From Kineococcus xinjiangensis (GTDB taxonomy: Bacteria > Actinomycetota > Actinomycetes > Actinomycetales > Kineococcaceae): a DNA stretch of 64,000 nt. How positions within the stretch are numbered: position 1 is the first letter of the stretch; each line of letters starts with the position of its first letter. Made by a program: the position numbers and the translations under genes. The notes beneath the pieces are model-generated. The model saw nothing but the letters and a program-made list of their open reading frames with translations. It did no database searches and was not told the origin of the DNA. Shown here in pieces: positions 9,994 through 17,993 of this stretch. Location of the stretch: positions 124,001-188,000 of the forward strand of contig NZ_PTJD01000003.1 in NCBI RefSeq assembly GCF_002934625.1, read 5' to 3'.

Positions 9994-11591
9994 CGGGGGC
10001 CCCCGCCGGCGACGCGCGGACGCACTCCGAGCAGGTAGGTGGGCACGGCGGACAGCAGCACGAGCACCGCAGCGTAGGGCGCCGCCGCCGAGTACGCCGC
10101 CACGCCCGTCTCCGTCCACAGCTGGGTGGCCAGCGTCGTCGACCCCAGCGGCTGCAGCAGCAGCGTCGCGGGCAGCTCCTTCATGCAGGTCAGGAACACC
10201 AGGGCAGCGCCGGCGCCGATGCCGGGGGCGGCCAGGGGCAGGGTGACCCGGCGCAGCACCTCGGCGGTGCGGGCACCGGCGCTGCGCGCGGCGTCCTCCA
10301 GCGCCGGGGGGAACTGCGCCGCGGCGGAGTGCACGGCGCCGACGGCCAGCGGGAGGAACAGCACCACGTAGGCCAGCACCAGCGCGGGCGTGCGCTGGTA
10401 CAGCGGGTAGGCGTAGCGCACGGTCAGGAAGACGACGGAGAAGGCCACCACGATGCCCGGCAGGGCGTGGCCGAGGTAGGAGATGCGCTCCAGCACCCGC
10501 GGCAGCCGGTCGCCGCGGCGGGCCGCGAGCAGCCCCACGGGGACGGCGAGCAGCGTGGTGACGAGCGCGCCGAGGGCCGCGTAGCCGAGCGACGTGCCGG
10601 CCGCGGCGGCGAGGTCCGCCAGGGGCAGGCCGCGGGAGGCGCCCACCACCGTCCAGTGCACGAGCGCGGCGGCGGGCACCCCGAGGGAGAGCACGGCCAC
10701 GGCGGCCGCGCCGAGCAGCGCCACCGGGGCCAGGCGGCCCAGCGCGACGGGGCGGGCGGGGCGCTGCCCGCCGCCGCCGACGCGGGAGTACGACGCCCTG
10801 CCCTGGCTGCGCCACTCCAGCAGCACGAGGACGAGGGTGACGGCCACCAGCAGGAGGCTGAGGACGGCGGCCGGGGTGCGGTCGAACGACGCCTGGTACG
10901 AGGTGTAGATCACCAGGGTGAAGGTGTCGAAGCGCAGGATGGAGACCGCGCCGAAGTCGCTGAGGCAGTACAGGGACACCAGCAGCCCGCCCGCGGTGAG
11001 CGCGGGCCGCAGCTGCGGCAGCGTCACCCGCCGGAACACCTGCCACGGCGTCAGGCCGAGGGAGCGCGCGACCTCCTCGGCGGCGGGGTCGGTGCGGCGC
11101 AGGGCGGCGGAGACCGGCAGCAGCACGTAGGGGTAGGAGCAGGCGGTGAGGACGAGGAACGCCCCGGGCGCTCCCGCGAGCTGCGGCGCGAAGGAGATCC
11201 ACGCGAACCCCGCCACGTAGGTGGGGATCGCGAGGGGCAGGGCGGCGGCGACGGCCCAGGCGTGGCGGTGCCGCAGGTCCGAGCGCACGGTGAGCCAGGC
11301 CAGGGCCACGCCGACGGCCAGGCAGGCCGCGGTGACGGCGGCGGCGAGGGCGAGGCTGCGCAGCAGCAGGCGGGCGGTGCGCTCGCGCAGCAGGACGTCG
11401 GCGACGGCGGCGGGCCCGTCCTCGCCGGCCCGGACCACGAGGTAGGCCAGGGGCAGCAGCGCCACCGCGGCGGTCAGGACGGCCGGGCCCAGCAGGAGCA
11501 GCGGCGGGCGGGGGCGGCCGCCGCGGGCGCGCCGCGGGCCCGGCGGGCGCGGGGCCTGCCGGGCCGGGGCGGGCGCGTGGGTGCCGGGCAC
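9990..11591 (-). CDS. iron-type ABC transporter permease, fused two-domain (FbpB-like)
   Basis: A 533-residue inner-membrane protein with about 12 helices. Two homologous permease halves each carry an EAA-type loop: EEVARSLGLTPWQVFRR in the first half and EDAARSAGARTAEVLRR in the second. This duplicated form is typical of FbpB, FutB and HitB ferric permeases. GTG at 11591 follows the lipoprotein stop by 2 nt, and the ATPase start overlaps its stop. The N-terminal 25 residues are Pro/Arg-rich and cytoplasmic. Confidence 0.93.
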   Translation of the reverse strand: MPGTHAPAPARQAPRPPGPRRARGGRPRPPLLLLGPAVLTAAVALLPLAYLVVRAGEDGPAAVADVLLRERTARLLLRSLALAAAVTAACLAVGVALAWLTVRSDLRHRHAWAVAAALPLAIPTYVAGFAWISFAPQLAGAPGAFLVLTACSYPYVLLPVSAALRRTDPAAEEVARSLGLTPWQVFRRVTLPQLRPALTAGGLLVSLYCLSDFGAVSILRFDTFTLVIYTSYQASFDRTPAAVLSLLLVAVTLVLVLLEWRSQGRASYSRVGGGGQRPARPVALGRLAPVALLGAAAVAVLSLGVPAAALVHWTVVGASRGLPLADLAAAAGTSLGYAALGALVTTLLAVPVGLLAARRGDRLPRVLERISYLGHALPGIVVAFSVVFLTVRYAYPLYQRTPALVLAYVVLFLPLAVGAVHSAAAQFPPALEDAARSAGARTAEVLRRVTLPLAAPGIGAGAALVFLTCMKELPATLLLQPLGSTTLATQLWTETGVAAYSAAAPYAAVLVLLSAVPTYLLGVRPRVAGGGPR

Positions 11592-11593
11592 GG

Positions 11594-12640
11594 TCAGGTC
11601 AGGCCCACCTCGTCGAGGAGCGCCAGCGTCTCCTGCAGCGAGGACAGCTCCGAGAGGTCGATGTCGGGGCCCTGCAGCTCCTCCAGGGGCGGCATGTCCT
11701 CCAGGTCCGCCTCCACGCCGGAGGCCAGCGGGTACTCCTTCGTCTCCTCGGCGAAGTACGTCTGGGCCTCGGGGCCGAGCAGGTACTCGACGAAGGCGCG
11801 GGCGTCCCCGGACTCGTTGCCCTTCAGCACGGCGACGCCGGCGACGTTGACGAGGGAGCCGGGGTCGTCCCCGGGGAAGACGTGGTTGCGGGCGGTGAGC
11901 TTCTCGAGGCCGCCTGCCTCCGCGGCCTTCTCCAGCAGGTAGTAGTGGTTGACCAGCCCGACGGCGACCTCGCCCTTGTCGACGGCGTCGAGGACCAGCA
12001 GGTTGTTGTTGTACGTCTTGGGCTCGTTGGCCTTCAGGCCCTCGAGGAACTCCCGCGTCCGCTCCTCGCCGGCGCTGACGCGCATCGCGGTGACGAACGA
12101 GTGGAAGCTGGCGTTGGTGGGCGCGACGCCGATCTTCCCCTTGAAGCGCGGGTCGGTCAGGTCGAAGACCGTCTGCGGCAGATCGCTCTCGGGGATCTCC
12201 CCGGGGTTGTACGCCAGGACGCGGGAACGCCCGGAGACGCCCACCCAGGCGCCCTCGTCGGAGCGGTAGCGCTCGGGGACCTTCGCCAGCAGCTCCTCCT
12301 CCAGCGGGGCGAGCAGGCCGGCCTCCTGCACGGCGCCGAGGGCGCCGGCGTCCTGGGAGAGGAAGACCGCGGCGGGGGTGCGCCCGCCCTCCTCCAGCAG
12401 CTGCGCGGCCAGCTCGGCGCTGCCGGCGTAGCGGGCGGTCACGTCGACGCCGCTGGCCTGCTCGAACTTCTCCAGCAGCGGGCCGATGAGCTTCTCGTTG
12501 CGGCCGCTGTAGACGATGAGCTCGCCGTCCTCGCTGGCCTCGGCGATGCGCTCGTCGACGGTCTGCTCACCGCACGCGGCGGTGGTGAGCAGGCCCGCGG
12601 TGAGCAGCGCGGCGAGCAGGCGGCGGGGCAGGGACGTCAC
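11594..12640 (-). CDS. iron ABC transporter substrate-binding lipoprotein (FbpA/FutA-like)
   Basis: A 348-residue lipoprotein. The signal LLAALLTAGLLTTAAC ends in a lipobox-like TAAC. The mature part has the Fbp fold opening ELIVYSGRNEKLIGPLL, a hinge with RSRVLAYNPG, FKGKIGVAPTNASFHSF, and NHYYLLEK, whose adjacent tyrosines match the Tyr pair that binds ferric ion in FbpA and FutA. It is the first gene of the transporter operon. GTG at 12640 has a GGAG-type ribosome binding site. The iron box about 75 nt upstream suggests repression by an IdeR/DtxR regulator when iron is plentiful. Confidence 0.93.
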   Translation of the reverse strand: MTSLPRRLLAALLTAGLLTTAACGEQTVDERIAEASEDGELIVYSGRNEKLIGPLLEKFEQASGVDVTARYAGSAELAAQLLEEGGRTPAAVFLSQDAGALGAVQEAGLLAPLEEELLAKVPERYRSDEGAWVGVSGRSRVLAYNPGEIPESDLPQTVFDLTDPRFKGKIGVAPTNASFHSFVTAMRVSAGEERTREFLEGLKANEPKTYNNNLLVLDAVDKGEVAVGLVNHYYLLEKAAEAGGLEKLTARNHVFPGDDPGSLVNVAGVAVLKGNESGDARAFVEYLLGPEAQTYFAEETKEYPLASGVEADLEDMPPLEELQGPDIDLSELSSLQETLALLDEVGLT

Positions 12641-12712
12641 GTGGAGGCTCCGGTCGGGGAGGGTGAGGTGGACGGGTGCCCGGTCGGAGCAGCGGACGGC
12701 CCGAGCGGGAAC

Positions 12713-12731
12713 GCAGATGAGCCTAACCTCA
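12713..12731. promoter_or_regulatory. IdeR/DtxR-like iron box between divergent genes
   Basis: Read on the minus strand the 19 bases are TGAGGTTAGGCTCATCTGC. Against the DtxR/IdeR consensus TTAGGTTAGSCTAACCTAA, 14 of 19 positions match, including the whole AGGTTAGGCT core. The box directly abuts the -10 element of the ligase-acyltransferase gene and lies upstream of the iron transporter operon, so it could control both. Confidence 0.75.
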
Positions 12732-12737
12732 TACCAT
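12732..12737 (+). promoter_or_regulatory. -10 box of the ligase-acyltransferase gene
   Basis: TACCAT followed by 7 nt and GTG at 12745, without a ribosome binding site, suggests a leaderless mRNA. The iron box ends one base upstream, so a bound repressor would block RNA polymerase. Confidence 0.5.
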
Positions 12738-12744
12738 CGCTGCT

Positions 12745-15363
12745 GTGTCCAGCACCGAGGCGCTCCCGGCCGTCCACGCCGCCCCCAGGGTCGTGCCCTT
12801 CGTCCGGGACCTCGCCGCCCACGGGGGCCGCTGCGCCCTGGTGACCTCGGGCCCCGGCCGCCGGGAGGTGTCCTACGCGGAGCTGGCGGCGCGGGTGGCC
12901 GCGCTGGCCGGGCGGCTGGGCGTCACCCGCCGGCTGGTGCTGGTGGAGGGGGCCAACGACCTCGACGCCGTCACCGCCTACCTGGGGGCGTTGGCCGGCG
13001 GGCACGTCGTGCTGCTCGTGCCGCCCGGCGGTGCGGGTCCGCTGCTGGACGCCTACGACCCCGACGTCGTCCTCGCCCGCCCCGACGGCTCCCGCGACGG
13101 CCCGCTCGACCTGCGGGAGCGGCGGGCGGGCAGCGCGCACGAGCTGCACCCGGAGCTGGCGCTGCTGCTGAGCACGTCCGGCTCGACGGGCAGCCCGAAG
13201 CTGGTGCGCCTGTCGCAGGAGAACGTGCAGTCCAACGCGGAGTCGATCGCCTCCTACCTCGGCATCCGGCCGTCCGACCGGGCCGTGACGACGCTGCCGG
13301 TGCACTACTGCTACGGGCTGTCGGTGCTGCACTCGCACCTGCTGCGGGGGGCCTCGGTGGTGCTGACGGGGCTGTCGGTGGTGGACCGCTGCTTCTGGGA
13401 CCTGGTGCGCTCGGAGGGCTGCACGAGCTTCGCGGGGGTGCCGTACACGTTCGACCTGCTGGAGCGGGTGGGCTTCGAGCGGATGGCGCTGCCGTCGCTG
13501 CGCTACGTCACGCAGGCCGGGGGCCGCCTGGACCCGGAGCGGGTGCGCCGCTTCGCGGAGCTGGGCCGGCGCAGCGGCTGGGACCTGTTCGTCATGTACG
13601 GGCAGACGGAGGCGACGGCCCGGATGGCGTACCTGCCGCCGGACCGGGCGCTGGAGCACCCCGGCGCGATCGGGGTGGCGGTGCCGGGCGGGTCGTTCGC
13701 CCTGGAGCCGGTGCCGGAGCTGGACGGTTCCCTGGGTCCGGGTGTGGGGGAGATCGTCTACTCCGGGCCGAACGTGATGCTGGGCTACGCGCAGTCCCCG
13801 GCGGACCTGGCGCTGGGGCGCGCGGTGGAGGTCCTGCGCACCGGTGACCTGGGCCGTCGCTGCCCGGACGGCCTCTACGAGGTGGTGGGCCGCCGCAGCC
13901 GCTTCGTGAAGGTGTTCGGACTGCGCATCGACCTGCAGCAGGCGGAGCGGGTGCTGGCCGAGCACGGCCTGCGCGCGGCGTGCGTGGGCGCCGACGAGGA
14001 GCTGGTGGTGGCGGTGGCCGGGGAGGCGGGTGCGGCGCTGCGGCTGGCGGTGCGGGAGCTGGGCCTGCCGCCGCACGCGGTGCGCGTGTGCCGGCTGGAG
14101 GAGCTGCCGCGGCTGTCGTCGGGGAAGCTGGACTACGCCCGGATCCGGGAGCTGGCGCGCGGGCCCGGGCAGGCGCCCGCGGGGGACGGCGCCGGCGCGG
14201 GGTCGGTGCGGGCGCTGTACGCCGAGCTGCTGGACCGTCCGGACGTCGGTGACGGCGACACCTTCGTGGGCCTGGGCGGGGACTCGCTGTCCTACGTGGA
14301 GGTGTCCGTCCGGCTCGAGGAGCTGCTGGGCGTCCTGCCCCCGGCGTGGCACACGACGCCGGTGGGGGAGCTGCAGCGGGCGGCGGCGGGGTCGCAGCGG
14401 CCGGTGGGGCGGCGCCGGTTCGGCCGCAGCCTGGAGACGGGTGTGGTGCTGCGGGCGGTGGCGATCGTGCTGATCGTGGGCACGCACGCGAAGCTGTTCA
14501 CGCTGCTGGGCAGCGCCCACGTGCTCTTCGCCCTGGCCGGCTACAACTTCGCGCGCTTCCAGCTGGCCTCGCCGGACCGGCGGGAGCGGCTGCGCGGGCA
14601 GCTGGTGAGCGTGGCGCGGGTGGTGGTGCCGAGCGTGGTGTGGATCGCGGCGGCGGCGCTGGTGACCGGCACGTACGGCCTGCTCAACGTGGTGCTGCTC
14701 AACGCGGTGCTGGGCCCGGAGAGCTGGACGAGGCAGTGGCACTTCTGGTTCGTCGAGGTCCTGGTGTACGTGCTGCTGGGGCTGGTGGCGCTGCTGGCGG
14801 TGCCGGCGGTGCACCGGCTGGAGCGGCGCCGGCCGTTCGCGCTGCCGTGCGCGGTGCTCGCCGTGGGGTTGCTGGGCCGTTACGGCGTGCTGGACCTGGG
14901 GGTGCCGAACCCGAAGCCGGTGCTGTGGCTGTTCGCGCTGGGGTGGATGGCGGCGCGGGCGTCGGACGTGCGGCGGCGGGCGCTGGTGTCGGCGGCGGTG
15001 GTGGCGACGGTGCCGGGGTTCTTCGGTGACCCGTGGCGCGACGCGCTGATCGCGGCGGGGGTGGTGCTGCTGACGTGGGTGCCGGTGCTGCGCTGCCCGG
15101 CGCGGCTGAGCCGTCTGCTGGGGGTGCTGGCCAGCAGCTCGCTGTACGTGTACCTGACGCACTGGCAGGTCTACCCGCACCTGGTGGGGGTGTCGCCGGT
15201 GCTGGCGGTGGTCGCGTCGCTGGCGGTGGGGGTGGCGTACTGGGCGCTGGCGTCGGCGCTGATGCGGCGGCTGCCGCGGCGCGCGGGGCGGGCGGGTGCG
15301 CGGCTGCCGCGGCCGCGGGCCGCCGTGGAGGGGGCCCGCGACCGGCTGCGGTCGGGGGTGTAG
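12745..15363 (+). CDS. AMP-ligase / carrier protein / membrane acyltransferase-3 fusion
   Basis: An 872-residue three-part protein. Residues 1-470 form an adenylate-forming domain with the P-loop STSGSTGSPK (143-152), MYGQTEATARMAY, RTGDLGRR and the C-terminal catalytic lysine motif LSSGKLDY. Residues about 485-560 are a carrier domain whose GGDSLSY gives Ser514 for the phosphopantetheine arm. Residues about 565-850 are a roughly ten-helix acyltransferase-3 domain; Arg570 and His581 (R-x10-H in LRAVAIVLIVGTH) are the family's catalytic pair. The order implies activation of an acid, loading on the carrier and transfer through the membrane to an outer acceptor, like DltA-DltC-DltB in one chain. 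The acid could be an acyl, amino or aryl acid; the specificity pocket was not decoded. An iron box in front suggests iron-starvation expression. Confidence 0.9.
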   Translation: MSSTEALPAVHAAPRVVPFVRDLAAHGGRCALVTSGPGRREVSYAELAARVAALAGRLGVTRRLVLVEGANDLDAVTAYLGALAGGHVVLLVPPGGAGPLLDAYDPDVVLARPDGSRDGPLDLRERRAGSAHELHPELALLLSTSGSTGSPKLVRLSQENVQSNAESIASYLGIRPSDRAVTTLPVHYCYGLSVLHSHLLRGASVVLTGLSVVDRCFWDLVRSEGCTSFAGVPYTFDLLERVGFERMALPSLRYVTQAGGRLDPERVRRFAELGRRSGWDLFVMYGQTEATARMAYLPPDRALEHPGAIGVAVPGGSFALEPVPELDGSLGPGVGEIVYSGPNVMLGYAQSPADLALGRAVEVLRTGDLGRRCPDGLYEVVGRRSRFVKVFGLRIDLQQAERVLAEHGLRAACVGADEELVVAVAGEAGAALRLAVRELGLPPHAVRVCRLEELPRLSSGKLDYARIRELARGPGQAPAGDGAGAGSVRALYAELLDRPDVGDGDTFVGLGGDSLSYVEVSVRLEELLGVLPPAWHTTPVGELQRAAAGSQRPVGRRRFGRSLETGVVLRAVAIVLIVGTHAKLFTLLGSAHVLFALAGYNFARFQLASPDRRERLRGQLVSVARVVVPSVVWIAAAALVTGTYGLLNVVLLNAVLGPESWTRQWHFWFVEVLVYVLLGLVALLAVPAVHRLERRRPFALPCAVLAVGLLGRYGVLDLGVPNPKPVLWLFALGWMAARASDVRRRALVSAAVVATVPGFFGDPWRDALIAAGVVLLTWVPVLRCPARLSRLLGVLASSSLYVYLTHWQVYPHLVGVSPVLAVVASLAVGVAYWALASALMRRLPRRAGRAGARLPRPRAAVEGARDRLRSGV

Positions 15364-15393
15364 GGGGCCGGGGGTGTGACGGGCCGGGGCCCG

Positions 15394-15684
15394 TCAGTCG
15401 CCGGGCTCGGCGTGCGGCAACCCGTCGGTGGTCTCCTGCTCGTGCCCGCCGAGGGTGGGGTCGGCGGCCCCGTCGCCGGTGTCGGGCACGACGTCCTGCG
15501 AGGGTCCCTCGCCCTCCTCCGGCTCGCGGGCGGCCTCGGCCTGGTCCGCGCTGCCGTGCACCTGCTCCTGCACCTGGGCGCTCACCCGCTCCTCGAGCTC
15601 GTCGACCACGTCGGGGAGGCTGGCGCCGGGCGGCGGCGGGGCCTCGCGGGGGACGGGTCCGTCGTCGAGCGGGTCGCTGCTCAT
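15394..15684 (-). CDS. small acidic, probably disordered protein
   Basis: A 96-residue protein rich in Asp, Glu, Pro, Gly and Gln, without a signal peptide, membrane helix or Cys. The middle SLPDVVDELEERVSAQVQEQV could form one amphipathic helix. No family is recognised. It is supported as a gene by ATG at 15684 with a GGAGAGGA ribosome binding site, by a TAGGGT -10 box at 15725-15720 and by lying alone between two well-defined genes. Function unknown. Confidence 0.6.
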   Translation of the reverse strand: MSSDPLDDGPVPREAPPPPGASLPDVVDELEERVSAQVQEQVHGSADQAEAAREPEEGEGPSQDVVPDTGDGAADPTLGGHEQETTDGLPHAEPGD

Positions 15685-15808
15685 CGTGCGTCCTCTCCGT
15701 CGGGGTGCGGCTCAGGCCGACCCTAGCCGCGCGCCGCGCATCGGTCCCGCCGGAACGGGTAGGGCTGGCTGGGCGGACGGGCCGCCCGAGCGAGCACGAG
15801 GAGCCCTG

Positions 15809-16615
15809 GTGGCCGAACACCCCATCGTCGCCACGAACGCACCGGAGGAGCACGAGCCGGAGGTCGAGGAGGCCTTCGACCGCCTCGTCAGCGAGGGCAA
15901 GGACCGCCTGGGCAGGCCCCTGCTGCCGCTGGTGAGCACCGGGCTGCTGGGGGGCATCGACATCGGCACCGGCATCCTGGCGATGCTGCTGGTGCTGCAC
16001 GCCACGGGCAGTCACCTGCTCGCCGGGCTGGCCTTCTCCATCGGGTTCGTGGCGCTGCTGCTGGCCCGCAGCGAGCTGTTCACGGAGAACTTCCTGGTGC
16101 CGGTGACCGCGGTGGTCGCGCGGGAGGGGACCCTCAGGTCCCTGGCCCGGCTGTGGGGGATGACCCTGCTGCTGAACCTCGTCGGCGGCTGGATCGTCAT
16201 GTGGCTGCTGGTGACGTCCTTCCCGTCCCTGCACGAGACCGTGCTGGAGGCGGGGACGCACTTCGGGACGATGCCCATCGGCCTGCGCTCGTTCTGCCTG
16301 GCCGTCCTGGCGGGGGTCGTCATCACGCTGATGACACGCATGCAGCACGGCACGGAGAGCACCGGGGTGCGGATCGTGCCGGCCATCCTCTTCGGCGCGC
16401 TGCTCGCGGGCGGGCAGCTCTTCCACTCGGTGCTGGACTCGTTGCTGATGTTCGGCGCCCTGATCGTGGGGGCCCCGTTCGGCTACCTGGACTGGCTGGC
16501 CCGGCTCGGCTGGGCGGCCCTGGGCAACCTCGCCGGTGGGCTGCTGCTGGTGACGGCGGTGCGCCTGCTGCGGGTGACGCACCGCATCGAGGAGGCGCAC
16601 CGCGAGAAGGGCTGA
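15809..16615 (+). CDS. formate/nitrite transporter (FNT) family channel
   Basis: A 268-residue membrane protein of the pentameric FNT family, which moves formate, nitrite, hydrosulfide or similar small monovalent anions. After an acidic N-terminus (EEHEPEVEEAFDRLVSEGKDR) come six helices, starting STGLLGGIDIGTGILAML, with the family FTENFLVP segment (residues about 90-97). The usual central pore His is not obvious to me by eye. GTG at 15809 has a GAGGAG ribosome binding site. The acidic N-terminus resembles the YfdC-like branch rather than FocA or NirC. Substrate undetermined. Confidence 0.88.
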   Translation: MAEHPIVATNAPEEHEPEVEEAFDRLVSEGKDRLGRPLLPLVSTGLLGGIDIGTGILAMLLVLHATGSHLLAGLAFSIGFVALLLARSELFTENFLVPVTAVVAREGTLRSLARLWGMTLLLNLVGGWIVMWLLVTSFPSLHETVLEAGTHFGTMPIGLRSFCLAVLAGVVITLMTRMQHGTESTGVRIVPAILFGALLAGGQLFHSVLDSLLMFGALIVGAPFGYLDWLARLGWAALGNLAGGLLLVTAVRLLRVTHRIEEAHREKG

Positions 16616-16617
16616 GC

Positions 16618-16657
16618 GGTCCCGGCGCGCTCCTGCGCGGGTGCGCGCGCCGGGACC
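16618..16657 (+). terminator. hairpin after the FNT gene
   Basis: Perfect 13-bp arms, 16618-16630 and 16645-16657, around a 14-nt loop, between convergent genes; may serve both. Confidence 0.7.
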
Positions 16658-16685
16658 TCCCCGTCCCGGCGCGTGCCCCGCGGGA

Positions 16686-17747
16686 TCACTTGCCGCAGGC
16701 GACGCCCACGCAGGTCGGCTTCAGCCGGGCGTCCTGGGCGCGGTTGCCGCCGCCGTCGGTCACGCGGGTCGCGTAGATGCCGTGGCCGGCGCTGGAGCGC
16801 ACCCGGTTGCCGCGCAGGACGATGCCGCTGAGGTCCACGTCGTGGTCGGGGGACGTGCGCACGGCGATCCCGTCGGTGGAGGGGCCGTAGTAGGGGTCGG
16901 CCACGTCGCGGAAGCCGCTGCGGAAGACGTCGTTGCCCTCGATGAGGACGTCCTCGACCGCCTGGAGGTGGGAGGCGTCGATGCCGGCCGAGCGGCTGTT
17001 GCGGATGCGGTTGTCCCGCACCACGATGCCGTCCAGCACGACACCGTCGAGGGAGACGCCGTGCACGGCTGCGTTGACGTGGTTCCCCTGGACCAGCACG
17101 TCGTCGTTGTAGCTGCCGACCTCGATGCCGGGGCCGCCGGTGACGCGGTTGCCGGTGATGCGGATGTCGCGGCTCTCGTCGAAGCGGATCCTGCCGTCGG
17201 TGACGGTGTTGTCGCGCACGACGACGCCGATGGCGCTCCCGCCGGCCCCGCCGAGCCGGTTGCCCTCGATCACCGCGGCGCCGTGCTGCTCCAGGCCCAC
17301 CCGGCCCGTGACCTCGGAGCGCTGGACCAGCAGGTCCGCGCCCTGGTAGCTCGAGATCGAGCCCTGCACGGTCAGGCCGCGCACGGTGAGGCGCTCGGCG
17401 AAGATCCCCTGCACGCCGGTGTCGTAGCCCTCGATCCGCCCGTTGCGGAGCGTGACGCCGGTCGTCGCGGTGCTCTCGTCGTTCCAGTACCCCACCTGGA
17501 CGCCGTAGGTGCCCTGGGGCGACTCCTCGCCGGTGAGGCGGATCGTGTGCCCGTTGAGGTCGACGGTCGTGCCGGGCTTCGTCACGACCAGGCCGGTCCC
17601 GGGGCAGGTCAGGTCCTGCGTGAGCACCACCCGTCCGCTCACCTCGGCGCCGCACGCGATCTGCGTGCCCGCCGATGCGGGCGCCGCCGTCAGCAGCGCG
17701 AGCGGAAGTGCGGCGGCCGCCGTGACGATCCTGACCAGACTGCCCAT
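16686..17747 (-). CDS. secreted right-handed beta-helix protein (NosD/pectate-lyase-like fold)
   Basis: A 353-residue exported protein. The signal peptide MGSLVRIVTAAAALPLALL ends at ASAG (about residue 27). The rest is a solenoid of about ten turns with the parallel beta-helix rhythm: VDLNGHTIRL, VTLRNGRIEGYDTGVQG, IRITGNRVTG, VLVQGNHVNA, IVVRDNRIRN and VLIEGNDVF. Two early and two late cysteines (IACGAEV, DLTCPG, PTCVGVACGK) may cap the ends. No pectate-lyase calcium or catalytic Arg motif is clear, so it may bind or cleave polysaccharide or only be structural. ATG at 17747 has a GGGGGAT ribosome binding site. A palindromic site lies about 95 nt upstream. Confidence 0.88.
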   Translation of the reverse strand: MGSLVRIVTAAAALPLALLTAAPASAGTQIACGAEVSGRVVLTQDLTCPGTGLVVTKPGTTVDLNGHTIRLTGEESPQGTYGVQVGYWNDESTATTGVTLRNGRIEGYDTGVQGIFAERLTVRGLTVQGSISSYQGADLLVQRSEVTGRVGLEQHGAAVIEGNRLGGAGGSAIGVVVRDNTVTDGRIRFDESRDIRITGNRVTGGPGIEVGSYNDDVLVQGNHVNAAVHGVSLDGVVLDGIVVRDNRIRNSRSAGIDASHLQAVEDVLIEGNDVFRSGFRDVADPYYGPSTDGIAVRTSPDHDVDLSGIVLRGNRVRSSAGHGIYATRVTDGGGNRAQDARLKPTCVGVACGK

Positions 17748-17840
17748 CGTTCATCCCCCGTGGTTCGGTCTCCCCCAGGTCGGCGACACCGCCGCCGACA
17801 TGTGAATGCTGGCACGGCTGGCGACCGAGCGCCCTCCTTT

Positions 17841-17859
17841 TAGTGACATTCCGTCACTA
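17841..17859. promoter_or_regulatory. perfect palindrome upstream of the beta-helix gene
   Basis: TAGTGAC, 5-nt spacer, GTCACTA in an unusually AT-rich patch 94 nt upstream of the ATG at 17747. It is probably a repressor or activator site; the regulator is unknown. Confidence 0.5.
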
Positions 17860-17993
17860 TCCGTGTGCATTTCACCCGGACGGCCGAGCGCCGGTGGCTG
17901 CGCACCGTCACCGGGCGCCTTCGTCCGGCGACCGGGGTGGTGCGGCGCCCGGTCCTGCCGGGTTCGAGGCGCGGCGGTCCCAGCGCGCCGGGC

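Noticed and set aside
10000-11202. An open frame extending the ABC ATPase to 775 residues
   Set aside because: The extra N-terminal part is Arg/Pro/Ala-rich shadow of the permease gene, which has a normal permease sequence in another frame and a GTGA overlap with the ATPase.
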